Source: Legionella norrlandica
GTDB taxonomy: Bacteria; Pseudomonadota; Gammaproteobacteria; Legionellales; Legionellaceae
Assembly (NCBI RefSeq): GCF_000770585.1
Contig: NZ_JNCF01000020.1
Span: 1 to 47,852 of the forward strand
Length of the DNA: 47,852 nt
Direction: 5' to 3'
A program made the position numbers and the translations under genes. Numbering within the stretch: position 1 is the stretch's first letter; every line of letters begins with the position of its first letter. Positions 9,573 through 18,301 of this stretch are shown here, piece by piece. The notes below the pieces were generated by a model. That model saw nothing but the letters and a program-made list of their open reading frames with translations, did not search any database and had not been told where the DNA came from.

Positions 9573-10452
9573 GTTATTAATCCCAATGTCATTGACCGTA
9601 CATGGAAATACGCAAGTTGTAATGCGATTTCAACCCCATATTACCCCTCATGCTCGTTTATTGGGAGATATCGTTCTTATCTCTGAAGAAAACGAACATT
9701 GGATGGCTATACCTTTAGCTAGCCAACCTAAAGCAGGTGAACAAATTAGTAAAAAACAAATTATTCAATGGTTAATAAGAAAAAATGGTCAATTTACTTA
9801 TCTTTGGAGAGGAAAAAACAGAGCACTAATTCAACAAAGCATTTTAACTAAAGGAAATGACTTAATTAATAAAGCGGAATCAACCCTGAAACAACAATTA
9901 TTACAACGATATGAATCAGTTGAGTTGACAGTCAAAACAAAAGTAAAAAATACCGAGTTCCCTTTATCTTCTTACAGGGTTGACCTACCTAAAAATGATC
10001 CTCCCGCAAGACAAATTTGTGTTAGGCTAAATCACGATAATCATTCCATCCCTGTTTGGTTTACTATAAAAACTTATCAAAAAGTACTCGTAGCAAAATA
10101 CAAAATAAAAACATACACCCCAGCGCATGAAAGTCATTTTGTTTTGCAAAAAAGGAATATTGCTGGCTTGCGCAGTAAACCATTAACTGAGCTACCGCCC
10201 AAATCATGGTTAAAAAATTCAATCAATAAAAATCAAATTTTGACCCAAGATGACTTGATTAAAATCCCCCAAATTATAAAAGGGCAATCCGTCGAAGTCA
10301 CTGTGCAACACAAAGGTATTTCTCTTAGTATAGAAGCGATCGCACAAAGTAACGGATATAAAGGCCAATTGATCCGCATGCTAAATCCAGCCAGTCACAA
10401 ATTCTTCATAGCCCAAATTACTGCTCCGAATAAAGCGGAGATTAAGATATGA
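9556..10452 (+). CDS. flgA: FlgA, P-ring assembly chaperone
   Basis: FlgA is the periplasmic chaperone needed for P-ring (FlgI) assembly. The ATG at 9556 gives a short signal peptide (MKYLVKLLIPMSLTVHG) and 298 residues; an ATG at 9535 inside flgG would add seven polar residues and is less likely. The C-terminal third is the SAF-like FlgA domain: VLQKRNIAGLRSKPLTELPP, then QILTQDDLIKIPQIIKGQSV and GISLSIEAIAQSNGYKGQLI, ending in SHKFFIAQITAPNKAEI. It overlaps the end of flgG and is followed by flgH with a four-base overlap. Placing flgA next to flgHI fits its role with the L/P rings. Confidence 0.85.
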   Translation: MKYLVKLLIPMSLTVHGNTQVVMRFQPHITPHARLLGDIVLISEENEHWMAIPLASQPKAGEQISKKQIIQWLIRKNGQFTYLWRGKNRALIQQSILTKGNDLINKAESTLKQQLLQRYESVELTVKTKVKNTEFPLSSYRVDLPKNDPPARQICVRLNHDNHSIPVWFTIKTYQKVLVAKYKIKTYTPAHESHFVLQKRNIAGLRSKPLTELPPKSWLKNSINKNQILTQDDLIKIPQIIKGQSVEVTVQHKGISLSIEAIAQSNGYKGQLIRMLNPASHKFFIAQITAPNKAEIKI

Positions 10453-11240
10453 AAAAAAAGGCAATGATCCATTCAAGACGCTTCCAATCGCCTTTAGGTA
10501 GTTTCCATAGTTCTGCTCCTTCACTGCTATGGCTCGGTTTGAACTCTAATTCGAGCCCAAGCCCTATAAAATCAGATCGCAGATCTTACTTAAATTTTTT
10601 AGGGTTTCTGTTAGCGATTTCACTCTGGGAACTTTCAGAAATTCGCAATCACCTAAAAATATCATTTTGGAGTTACTTGCGTATATTACTATTTATCCTA
10701 TTTTATCCAACGCACCCAGCATGGGCGATTAGTTTATTTAACGAGGATCTTTACAGGCCTTTAATTGCTGACCGTAAAGCATCCTTACCGGGAGACGTGC
10801 TGACTGTCCTAGTTCTCGAAACCTCCAATGCACAAACCAGTGCTGATCTTGCTTCAAGTAAGGAAATAAAAAGTGCATTGGAAGTTGGTTACAACAAAAA
10901 TAATCATGAAGTGGAATTTGGTCTAAAAGGAAAAGGACGCGCTGCTGCGAAAACAGGGCGAAATGGAAAAATCAAAGCCTCCTTAACAGTAAGAATTAAA
11001 GAAGTGTTTCCTAACGATACATATCTTGTAGAGGGAATTCAAACAATTACTATCAATGGCGAGCAGCAAACCATATTGTTGAATGGAATAATAAGACCCG
11101 AAGACATTAGCCCACAAAACACTATTTTATCAACCCGCCTTGCAGACGCTCACATCACCTATACAGGAAACGGTTCAGTATCAGACTCTCAGGCCCGCAA
11201 TTATTTCTATAAAATTTTATCTTTTGTGGGGTTGGTATGA
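10449..11240 (+). CDS. flgH: FlgH, L-ring protein without a lipobox
   Basis: FlgH builds the outer-membrane L-ring. From about residue 95 the sequence is clear FlgH: SLFNEDLYRPLIADRKASLP, GDVLTVLVLETSNAQTSADL, then VRIKEVFPNDTYLVEGIQTI and RPEDISPQNTILSTRLADAH, ending GSVSDSQARNYFYKILSFVG. Normal FlgH is a lipoprotein with a cysteine after the signal peptide. Here there is no cysteine; instead a hydrophobic run ends in PTHPAWA, like a signal-peptidase I site. The ~80 residues before it are Ser/Pro-rich then hydrophobic and unlike FlgH. The true start may be an internal TTG near 10678, or the N-terminus was altered by an insertion. Confidence 0.82.
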   Translation: MKKKAMIHSRRFQSPLGSFHSSAPSLLWLGLNSNSSPSPIKSDRRSYLNFLGFLLAISLWELSEIRNHLKISFWSYLRILLFILFYPTHPAWAISLFNEDLYRPLIADRKASLPGDVLTVLVLETSNAQTSADLASSKEIKSALEVGYNKNNHEVEFGLKGKGRAAAKTGRNGKIKASLTVRIKEVFPNDTYLVEGIQTITINGEQQTILLNGIIRPEDISPQNTILSTRLADAHITYTGNGSVSDSQARNYFYKILSFVGLV

Positions 11241-12382
11241 TGAGACTCCACAAACATATTAGCAGACTTCTTTTCAGATTGGCTCTGTTTATCCTGATAG
11301 CATTTATACCTTTCACATCATTAATTCAAGCAGGAGTCCGTTTAAAATCGGTAGCCAGACTTTCCGGGCTACAAGAAAATCCGATTACCGGCTATGGACT
11401 AGTGATTGGATTAGCTGGCTCTGGAGACTCTAGACGCAATAAAGACACCACCCAAGCTATATCCAATTTACTTCAAACATTTGGAGTAAATATCAGTCCT
11501 CATGAAATTAGCAGCAGAAATACTGCCACCGTTATCATTACCGCTAATCTTCCCTCCTATGCTCATACAGGAGATAAAATTGACATTAACGTCGCTTCAC
11601 TCGGAGATGCCAAAAGTCTCTTAGGCGGTACGTTATTAGCAACCCCTCTCAAAGGAACTGATAACCGAATTTATGCTCTGGCACAAGGCCCCATATCTAT
11701 TGGTGGATTTAAATACGATCTCTATGGCAATGTTATTCAAAAAAACCATCCCACTGCAGGATTAATACCAGGAGGAGCAATAGTTCAAAAAACACTCTAT
11801 AACGACGTCATGGATAAAACTGGAGATATGCATCTCATACTAAATCATCCAGATTTTACTACAGCAGATAATATTGAGGCAGCCATTAATAAAAAATTTG
11901 GCAAAAATACTGCCCTGGCTCGCTCAGCTCAAGACATAGAAATTCATCCGCCTATTACCTCCAGAAAGCACTTTATCCGTTTTATCAGCCAACTCGAGAA
12001 CCTTACTATAACACCTGATAATTTGCCTACTGTAGTAGTCAATGAACGAACTGGGGTAATTATTGCAGGAAGTGATGTAACCCTTGATGCCGTTACCATT
12101 TCTTATGGTAATTTACAAATTGCCATAGCTACCGATTTTAATGTGTCTCAACCTACTTTAGTACAAAATATAGGAAGACAAGTACGTACGACAGTCACCC
12201 CTTCAACCAATATTAATGTGAAAGAATCTAATGCCAATACTGTGAAACTCAAAAAGGGGGCGACAATCGGTGATTTAATTGCTGCTTTGAATACGATACA
12301 AACCTCAACAAGAGACATTATTGCGATTTTAGAAAGCTTACAGCGAGCTGGAGCTTTACATGCTGAATTGGTTATTCAATAA
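11237..12382 (+). CDS. flgI: FlgI, P-ring protein
   Basis: FlgI forms the periplasmic P-ring around the rod. The 381-residue product has a signal peptide (RLALFILIAFIPFTSLIQAG) followed directly by the mature FlgI start VRLKSVARLSGLQENPITGY and GLVIGLAGSGDS. It ends with IGDLIAALNTIQTSTRDIIA and AILESLQRAGALHAELVIQ. Length and domain content are normal. The ATG at 11237 overlaps the flgH stop. Retaining flgA, flgH and flgI together means the structure is still built to cross the outer membrane. Confidence 0.95.
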   Translation: MMRLHKHISRLLFRLALFILIAFIPFTSLIQAGVRLKSVARLSGLQENPITGYGLVIGLAGSGDSRRNKDTTQAISNLLQTFGVNISPHEISSRNTATVIITANLPSYAHTGDKIDINVASLGDAKSLLGGTLLATPLKGTDNRIYALAQGPISIGGFKYDLYGNVIQKNHPTAGLIPGGAIVQKTLYNDVMDKTGDMHLILNHPDFTTADNIEAAINKKFGKNTALARSAQDIEIHPPITSRKHFIRFISQLENLTITPDNLPTVVVNERTGVIIAGSDVTLDAVTISYGNLQIAIATDFNVSQPTLVQNIGRQVRTTVTPSTNINVKESNANTVKLKKGATIGDLIAALNTIQTSTRDIIAILESLQRAGALHAELVIQ

Positions 12383-12391
12383 GGAAAGGAA

Positions 12392-12727
12392 ATGAGCAAC
12401 GATCCAACAATAACATTACTTGGCTTAGCATTAGATGCAAGTCTAATGCGGCAAACTGCAATTGCCAATAATATTGCTAATACTTATAGCATTAACTATC
12501 AAACGATGGAAGTAAATTTTGAGCAACAACTGGATGAACTCGAACTCAATCAAATAGAAAACTTGTCCACTATCACTCCTTTTTATCAATTAAGCGAAAA
12601 TCAGTCTTCTATGGATGAACAAATGGCCCTAAATATTCAAAACATGACACATTATCGTGCATTGATTAAAGGACTAAATCAAAAATTATCCATTATGAAA
12701 TTAGCTTTACAAGGGAACAATCAATAA
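12392..12727 (+). CDS. flgB: FlgB, proximal rod protein
   Basis: This 111-residue axial protein has the rod N-terminus LDASLMRQTAIANNIANTYSINYQTM and a C-terminal helix MDEQMALNIQNMTHYRALIKGLNQKLS. FlgB is usually ~130 residues, so this one is slightly short in its middle. GGAAAGGAA just before the ATG is a good ribosome binding site. Its stop overlaps the flgC start by one base. FlgB and FlgC sit at the base of the rod on FliE. Confidence 0.88.
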   Translation: MSNDPTITLLGLALDASLMRQTAIANNIANTYSINYQTMEVNFEQQLDELELNQIENLSTITPFYQLSENQSSMDEQMALNIQNMTHYRALIKGLNQKLSIMKLALQGNNQ

Positions 12728-13149
12728 TGAGCTACGATCAAATTTATGCAATAGCCACGCAAGGAATGAACGCTGAAAAACTGCGGGTGGATATCGTGGC
12801 CAATAATATTGCCAACCAGCACTCCATACAAAACTCCGATGGCAGCTTATTTCAAGTTAGCCGTGTCATCACTACAGCAAAACCATTTTCGGAATATCTA
12901 GAAGACAACAGGCAATATGGAATAGATTCGGTAGAAATCGTTTCGGAAAATTTACCTCCCAATAAAGTATATCAACCAGGACATCCTGCAGCAGATAAAC
13001 AAGGATACGTGAACTATCCAGGCATCAACACAGTTGATGAAATGACTACTTTATTAAGGGCATCGCGAGCTTATGAAGCGAATATCAAAATTATGAATAC
13101 TGCTCACAGTCTTTATTTACAAGCCTTAAGTATAGGTGAAGAACGATGA
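12727..13149 (+). CDS. flgC: FlgC, proximal rod protein
   Basis: The 140-residue product has the FlgC pattern: AIATQGMNAEKLRVDIVANN and IANQHSIQNSDGSLFQ at the N-terminus. The conserved GYVNYPGINTVDEMTTLLRA, ASRAYEANIKIMNTA near the C-terminus clinches it. Length is close to the usual ~135. The start overlaps flgB by one base and the stop overlaps fliE by four. It is a rod component between FlgB/FliE and FlgF/FlgG. Confidence 0.93.
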   Translation: MSYDQIYAIATQGMNAEKLRVDIVANNIANQHSIQNSDGSLFQVSRVITTAKPFSEYLEDNRQYGIDSVEIVSENLPPNKVYQPGHPAADKQGYVNYPGINTVDEMTTLLRASRAYEANIKIMNTAHSLYLQALSIGEER

Positions 13150-13439
13150 AAATTAATGCTGCTAATCTTCCTTTCCTAACAACTCTCAACAAATCTTCTG
13201 AGGTAACTCAGAAATCTAATGCTTCATTTGCTGATTGGATAAGTGAAAAAATTATAAATACTAATAGCCAACTTAATGCAGCCGAGCACGCATTGGCAGA
13301 GTTAGCCGCAGGAAAAGCTGAGAATTTACATCAAACCATGATCACCTTGGAACAGGCCAAATTATCATTTCAATATTTGGAACAAATCCGGAATCGTTTG
13401 ATGACTGCCTATCAGGAATTATTAAGAGAGCAAATTTAA
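13146..13439 (+). CDS. fliE: FliE, MS-ring/rod junction protein
   Basis: FliE links the MS ring to the rod and is the first protein exported. This 97-residue protein has a variable N-terminus, then an amphipathic helix SQLNAAEHALAELAAGKAEN, the conserved LHQTMITLEQAKLSFQYLEQIRN and ends RLMTAYQELLREQI. The family's MxxQI C-terminus is recognisable as REQI. It sits between flgC and fliF as in many flagellar operons. Confidence 0.9.
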   Translation: MKINAANLPFLTTLNKSSEVTQKSNASFADWISEKIINTNSQLNAAEHALAELAAGKAENLHQTMITLEQAKLSFQYLEQIRNRLMTAYQELLREQI

Positions 13440-13440
13440 A

Positions 13441-14769
13441 ATGAGTTACCTATCGAAGGTTAAATTATGGTTCAGTGAATTGCCAACAAAAAGCAAAATT
13501 CAATATTTGCTTGCCTTTATGGTATTTACGCTTAGTGCTGCCTTTTTAAGCTGGTGGATTCTTGCCCCGAGCTATGAGGTACTATTTAATCAATTAGATG
13601 CCCAGGATGCCAATAAAATTCTAGGCCAACTTGAGCAAGCGAACATTCGTTATCAAATTCGCAATGGTGGCAGAGATATCTTGATCGATAAAAATTTGAT
13701 AGCAAAAACCCGGCTTAAAATCATGGGCAGCGGAGTACAATTGGCCGGCAGTGTTGGTTTTGAGCTTTTTGATAAAAACGATTTCGGTATGACTGATTTT
13801 TCCCAAAAAATCAATTACCAACGTGCATTACAAGGTGAGTTGGAGCGCACCATCTCTAGTCTTGAGGAAATTCAACAAGCGAGAGTCCATATAGTTATGC
13901 CAGAAAGCCATCTGTTTGCAAGAGATGCGATCCAACCTAAAGCAGCTGTCACGCTTCATTTAAGGAAAGCACTAAATGCCAGGCAAGTCCTGAGTATTCA
14001 ACAGCTTGTTACAGCAAGTATCGCGCATATGAACATAAATAACGTGGTAGTTGTCGATCAAAATGGCAATACCCTCTCATCAAATGAGGATGACAGTTTC
14101 TCAAAACATTTTGATACCAAGAAATCCATAGAACATTATCTCAATGAAAAAATCACCCAAATGCTACTTAATATTTTTACTAAAAATCAGGTTATGGTGA
14201 AAGTTGACGTGGCCATTAATTATGATGAGTTACAACGAGAATTGATTAAACCCCAAAGCCAAGGACTTATAACTCACGAAAAGAAAATAAAACAGTCCAT
14301 CCTGGGCAAAACCGATAAGGATAAGACCAACCGAAACGTAACACTTGAAAAATCTTATCACTTCGGCACTGAAAAAGAACTTTATAAGCGAGCCAGCGGC
14401 ACTATAGAACGACTCTCCATCAGCGTGCTAGTTCCCTATAACACGGATAAAACAATTCTTACGCAAATACAAAGACTTGTTAAAAGTACGACAGGGTTCA
14501 ATGAGCGACGCGGAGATGTCATTAGTATAGAGCCATTGATAATCGTTCACTCCGAGAGTCCTCAGCTTACTCCACCCACTCAACTGACTTCTATCTCGTT
14601 GAATCCCGAAGAATCGTTTGCAGGGTTCCAACAAAATTGGCTGCCTTATAGTTTTATAGTTCTTATTTTTTTATTTATTACAGGGGCATTCAAGCTTAAA
14701 AAAAAGCGAGAGAAAAAACGCCAACAATTGTTAACTGAATTATCCCAATGGCTTTCACAATATGAATAA
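13441..14769 (+). CDS. fliF: FliF, MS-ring protein, short form
   Basis: FliF forms the inner-membrane MS ring. The product is 442 residues against the usual ~550. The first membrane helix is at about 20-42. The ring-building motifs YEVLFNQLDAQDANKILGQL, GRDILIDKNLIAKTRLKI and the FSQKINYQRALQGELERTI segment are all present, followed by ARVHIVMPESHLFARD. The second helix (LPYSFIVLIFLFITGAF) is near 400. Only 25 residues follow it, ending LSQWLSQYE, where normal FliF has a longer cytoplasmic tail that binds FliG. The QWLS end resembles the canonical QWMS end, so some binding may persist. Neighbouring FliG is not recognisable. Confidence 0.92.
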   Translation: MSYLSKVKLWFSELPTKSKIQYLLAFMVFTLSAAFLSWWILAPSYEVLFNQLDAQDANKILGQLEQANIRYQIRNGGRDILIDKNLIAKTRLKIMGSGVQLAGSVGFELFDKNDFGMTDFSQKINYQRALQGELERTISSLEEIQQARVHIVMPESHLFARDAIQPKAAVTLHLRKALNARQVLSIQQLVTASIAHMNINNVVVVDQNGNTLSSNEDDSFSKHFDTKKSIEHYLNEKITQMLLNIFTKNQVMVKVDVAINYDELQRELIKPQSQGLITHEKKIKQSILGKTDKDKTNRNVTLEKSYHFGTEKELYKRASGTIERLSISVLVPYNTDKTILTQIQRLVKSTTGFNERRGDVISIEPLIIVHSESPQLTPPTQLTSISLNPEESFAGFQQNWLPYSFIVLIFLFITGAFKLKKKREKKRQQLLTELSQWLSQYE

Positions 14770-15196
14770 CCTTAAGATACTTTTATTAAAAATCGCTAGC
14801 TTACCTCCTTCTGATCAAAGATGGATTCTAAATCAACTGACTCCTTCTGAAAAAGAGCGGTTTAACAAAATAAATGGCAGTTTTTTACTGAGAAAAGCAC
14901 AACAATTTCGCAAAATTTCTCTATCACAATTGCCTCATGAGGCAAAAACAGCACAACTGCCGAAACTCTGTGAGAAATTAAAACGGCAGGATCCTCTTTA
15001 TATTGCTATTATTCTGGAGCAAGGCCAATTTACATGGGCAAAACCATTTTTAACCTCTATAGGAAATTCTGAAGAAATAAAGCGGCTAATGAATACGGTC
15101 GCACCCTCCCTAAAACCTGCTGCCAAATTATGCGTGTTCAAGCAGTGGCAATCGCAATTGGATTTTCATGACCAATTGGAGATCAGGAATGGCTAA
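14762..15196 (+). CDS. unrecognised 144-residue protein in the FliG position
   Basis: The gene overlaps fliF by eight bases and fliH by eight, exactly where fliG sits in flagellar operons and where sctK sits in several type III secretion operons. The product is mostly helical and begins with LPPSDQRWILNQLTPSEKER. FliG is ~330 residues with an EHPQ motif in the middle domain and a charged torque helix at the C-terminus. None of these is visible, and the length would cover at most one FliG domain. It could be a reduced FliG N-terminal domain, a SctK-like adaptor or an unrelated replacement. I cannot choose from sequence alone. Confidence 0.6.
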   Translation: MNNLKILLLKIASLPPSDQRWILNQLTPSEKERFNKINGSFLLRKAQQFRKISLSQLPHEAKTAQLPKLCEKLKRQDPLYIAIILEQGQFTWAKPFLTSIGNSEEIKRLMNTVAPSLKPAAKLCVFKQWQSQLDFHDQLEIRNG

Positions 15197-15836
15197 AATA
15201 TTAAAAAAACCCTCTATCAGTCCAGAATTCATTACTCTAGGGCAACAAAAACAAGCTTCTGCTTCCTTTGATCCAAATCCAATGCCTGACTTTATGAACC
15301 TTCAAAAGTCACAAATAGAAAAAATACGTGAAGAAGCTTACCAACAAGGATTTTTATACGGGCAGGAAGAAACTAAAACGCTGATTGGGGAACAAATCAT
15401 CGCATTAAAACAACAAATAGAAGCTTTAATTTTATCTATACCACAAGCTATAGCAGAAAATCGTCTTAATATGACCCAAGAGATTGCTGACATAATCCTT
15501 ATGATTACCCAGCAGTATTTTATAGAGCGAGCAACTGATCCTAAGGCATTAGAAATTCAAATCAACTCGATACTGGCTCAATTAAACAATAAACAAACAG
15601 TTGAATTATATTTGCATCCTTGTGACATTGCTTTATTGCAGAATGAAATAATTCAATTAACAAGCTCACATCTCAATGGAATAACCATTAAAAGCGATGA
15701 CTCTCTCAAGTCAGGTGGTTGTCTGATTAAGACTAATCATGGGATTTTCGATGCCAGCCTGGATAAACAAATTGATAAGCTAAAGGAGTATTTATTGCAT
15801 CTGAGGCTAGGAGGGCAAAATGCCTTCCATAATTAA
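15189..15836 (+). CDS. fliH: FliH, export ATPase regulator/stator
   Basis: FliH binds the FliI ATPase and couples it to the C-ring. From the ATG at 15189, which has GGAG 9 bases ahead, the product is 215 residues. The segment IEKIREEAYQQGFLYGQEET matches the conserved AxxxGxxxGxxxG-like region. The C-terminal half has the V-ATPase E-subunit-like pattern (EIADIILMITQQYFIERATD, VELYLHPCDIALLQNEI, GGCLIKTNHGIFDASLDKQI). A start 21 bases upstream would add residues unlike the family. It overlaps fliI by 17 bases. Confidence 0.88.
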   Translation: MAKILKKPSISPEFITLGQQKQASASFDPNPMPDFMNLQKSQIEKIREEAYQQGFLYGQEETKTLIGEQIIALKQQIEALILSIPQAIAENRLNMTQEIADIILMITQQYFIERATDPKALEIQINSILAQLNNKQTVELYLHPCDIALLQNEIIQLTSSHLNGITIKSDDSLKSGGCLIKTNHGIFDASLDKQIDKLKEYLLHLRLGGQNAFHN

Positions 15837-17112
15837 AAATTTACAAGCTATTGAGCGTATTGGCGAAATAATCGAATACACGGGATTAAAGTTGGTAGCT
15901 AATGGCCCGCCTCAAACATTCATAGGGGAACTATGTGACATTCTGGATCAAAATCATCAAGTAGTTATTCAAGCCGAAGTAATAGGTTTTGCTCAAGGTA
16001 AAGTATATTTAATGACATTCGATACTTCTCCGATTCGCATGGGTTATCTGGTTAGAGCGAGTGGATCTCCTTTGACCATTGCTATCGGCTCTTTTTTACT
16101 CGGCCATATTGTCGATGCCTTTGCTAATCCAATTGACCAACCCATAAAATACCCTCAAACTCGCTATATTCCTACATATAACAGGAAAACCAACCCTCTT
16201 TCTCGTGTTCCTATAAATCAACGTTTGCCAACAGGCATTCATGCCATAGATGGTTTATTACCTATAGGAAAAGGACAGCGAATTGGTCTATTTGCCGGAA
16301 GTGGTGTAGGAAAAAGCACCCTCTTAGGGAATATTGCGCAAAAAAGTCATAGCGATATCAATGTCATTGCTTTCATTGGTGAACGTGGCCGTGAAGTCAA
16401 TGACTTCGTTACTAACCACTTAGACGATGCCACACGCAAAAAAACGGTTTTAGTTGTTGCTTGCAGTGATGAATCGGCCCTCATGCGTCGCCAAGCGGCC
16501 TACACTGCGACCACTATTGCGGAATATTTCAGCCAACAAGGAAAACAGGTCATGCTATTTATGGATTCCATAACTCGCTTTGCCATGGCACAACGTGAAA
16601 TCAGTTTAAACTTGGGAGAACCTCCAACTGCTCGCGGTTATACTCCCAGTGTTTTTTCCCTTCTCCCAGGATTGATAGAGCGCACAGGCAATTTTAAGAA
16701 CCAGGGAAGTATTACAGCCATATATACTGTTTTGGTAGAAGGAGATGACTTTAACGAACCGCTAGCAGACCATATGCGTGCTTTACTGGATGGGCATATT
16801 ATTTTAACGAGGGAATTGGCTCAAAAAGGACATTATCCAGCTATTTCAATCCTGCATAGCGTCTCTCGTTTGGCCAAACAACTTCTTTCAGAAATAGAAT
16901 TAAATATCGTGAATCAAGTGGTTTCAATTCTCAGCCTCTATCAACAAAATAAAGACCTTATTGAATTAGGGGTATACCAAGCAGGCAGTAATCCATTATT
17001 GGATCATGCTCTTGGACGCATCACAGCTATTAACCAGTTATTGACTATAAAAAATAAAGAATCTTTATCTTTTGATGAACTAATTAACAGTTTTACGGAA
17101 ATTCTGCAATGA
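15820..17112 (+). CDS. fliI: FliI, flagellar export ATPase
   Basis: FliI is the hexameric F1-like ATPase that energises substrate unfolding at the export gate. The 430-residue product has Walker A GSGVGKST at about 160-167, the GERGREVNDF catalytic-glutamate segment around 188, Walker B VMLFMDSITRFAMAQREI, and the FliI/SctN signature NLGEPPTARGYTPSVFSLLP followed by GLIERTG. Length is normal. All catalytic residues look intact. The start overlaps fliH, and the stop overlaps fliJ by four bases. Confidence 0.97.
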   Translation: MPSIIKNLQAIERIGEIIEYTGLKLVANGPPQTFIGELCDILDQNHQVVIQAEVIGFAQGKVYLMTFDTSPIRMGYLVRASGSPLTIAIGSFLLGHIVDAFANPIDQPIKYPQTRYIPTYNRKTNPLSRVPINQRLPTGIHAIDGLLPIGKGQRIGLFAGSGVGKSTLLGNIAQKSHSDINVIAFIGERGREVNDFVTNHLDDATRKKTVLVVACSDESALMRRQAAYTATTIAEYFSQQGKQVMLFMDSITRFAMAQREISLNLGEPPTARGYTPSVFSLLPGLIERTGNFKNQGSITAIYTVLVEGDDFNEPLADHMRALLDGHIILTRELAQKGHYPAISILHSVSRLAKQLLSEIELNIVNQVVSILSLYQQNKDLIELGVYQAGSNPLLDHALGRITAINQLLTIKNKESLSFDELINSFTEILQ

Positions 17113-17531
17113 CTCAACCGATCCTAGCGCTTATGAAAAAATTAAATAGGCAACTCAACGAATTCAGTTTTCACTTGCAATCTGTAGAAAATGCTTCCCT
17201 TGAAGTAATCTGCCAACTGCAAGAGTTAGAAAAAGAACTTCATCCACCCTCACCATCCCCCTTGCCGATGTCAATAAATCCTGAATTTGAAATTAATCGC
17301 TTGAATTACATTACCCAGAAACAGAGAAAAAAAGACGAACTGGAGCTCGACTTAAAAAATCATAAGATGCTGGAAGATAAATTGAAAGATAAAATTTTAC
17401 GGGTGAAAACGGAATTAAACATGTTAGAAAAGTATTTCGAAAGAGAACAGCAAGTTCAGAAAAGACAACAACAAATAGTGCAGGATAATGCTCTGGATGA
17501 GTGGGTTATACAACAAAAGGAACCAGCATGA
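17109..17531 (+). CDS. fliJ: FliJ, export chaperone-escort coiled coil
   Basis: The 140-residue protein is almost entirely charged antiparallel coiled coil, with a short Pro/Ser break near residue 50 (HPPSPSPLPM), which fits FliJ, the central stalk of the FliI ring. FliJ sequences diverge strongly, so the call rests on its place directly between fliI and fliK, its length (~147 in enterics) and its helical character. ATGA overlaps join it to both neighbours. Confidence 0.78.
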   Translation: MTQPILALMKKLNRQLNEFSFHLQSVENASLEVICQLQELEKELHPPSPSPLPMSINPEFEINRLNYITQKQRKKDELELDLKNHKMLEDKLKDKILRVKTELNMLEKYFEREQQVQKRQQQIVQDNALDEWVIQQKEPA

Positions 17532-18301
17532 TAATCAATACTCAATTCCTCTGGGTTAATAGACCAATGCAACCAGATAGGCAAAAAACTCTTAATAATC
17601 AAACCTTTTCAGAAATTATGGGATCTGGGGATCGTTCTACATCACTGGAGTCAACAGACAAGCCTCAAAATGTAGACCAAGGAGGGCTGTTACCATCTTC
17701 CGATCATTTTGAACGATGGCTAAACACACCAACTAAACAAAGTAGTGGTGATGAATATTTTTGGCAGCACCAGGATCAATTACAACCATCTAACCTGCAT
17801 TTTATGAATGAGCCTTTAATACAACAATCAATGCCAACGAACATTGAGGGAAAAAAGCCACTTACCATAACCAAAACAGTCATAAACGTAGAAAAGACAG
17901 TCTTGCCAATGCCAAATATTTCGGCCTATCATCAAATATCAGCCGCTCAAGTGCTTCAACCCAACACGACACAAAATATTTCCATTCCATTCATATTGAA
18001 AAAGAATTCTTCTTTATGCTTTTTACCCTTCATTTCTACTCCGCAAGAAAATCAATTAAATCAATTAGAAAAAAGCGAAGCCATACCTAAATTCATAACT
18101 TCTGATTTATCAATAAACCAAGCTGAATCATTTAAAAACCACCATCTTTTTATTAAGGATGCTCAAGTAGAGCTCACTCTCAATACTCATAATCTCAAAC
18201 AGCACGAAGAATCCGAACTGATACAAATGATAAAAGATAATTTAAAGAAAAAAGGTCTTTCTTTAAAACAGATTATAATAAATGGAGTAACCTATGACTG
18301 A
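17528..18301 (+). CDS. fliK: FliK-like hook-length control protein, short
   Basis: FliK measures hook length and triggers the FlhB switch. The ATG at 17528 follows AAAGGAACCAGC and overlaps the fliJ stop. The 257-residue product has a low-complexity polar N-terminal two thirds and a compact C-terminal end (DAQVELTLNTHNLKQHEESE, then IQMIKDNLKKKGLSLKQIII) that resembles the secreted-FliK C-terminal domain (Flg_hook). Normal FliK is 350-450 residues. The weak family signal is supported by its position between fliJ and flgD. The central Gln-rich core motif of the domain is not clear. Confidence 0.68.
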   Translation: MIINTQFLWVNRPMQPDRQKTLNNQTFSEIMGSGDRSTSLESTDKPQNVDQGGLLPSSDHFERWLNTPTKQSSGDEYFWQHQDQLQPSNLHFMNEPLIQQSMPTNIEGKKPLTITKTVINVEKTVLPMPNISAYHQISAAQVLQPNTTQNISIPFILKKNSSLCFLPFISTPQENQLNQLEKSEAIPKFITSDLSINQAESFKNHHLFIKDAQVELTLNTHNLKQHEESELIQMIKDNLKKKGLSLKQIIINGVTYD

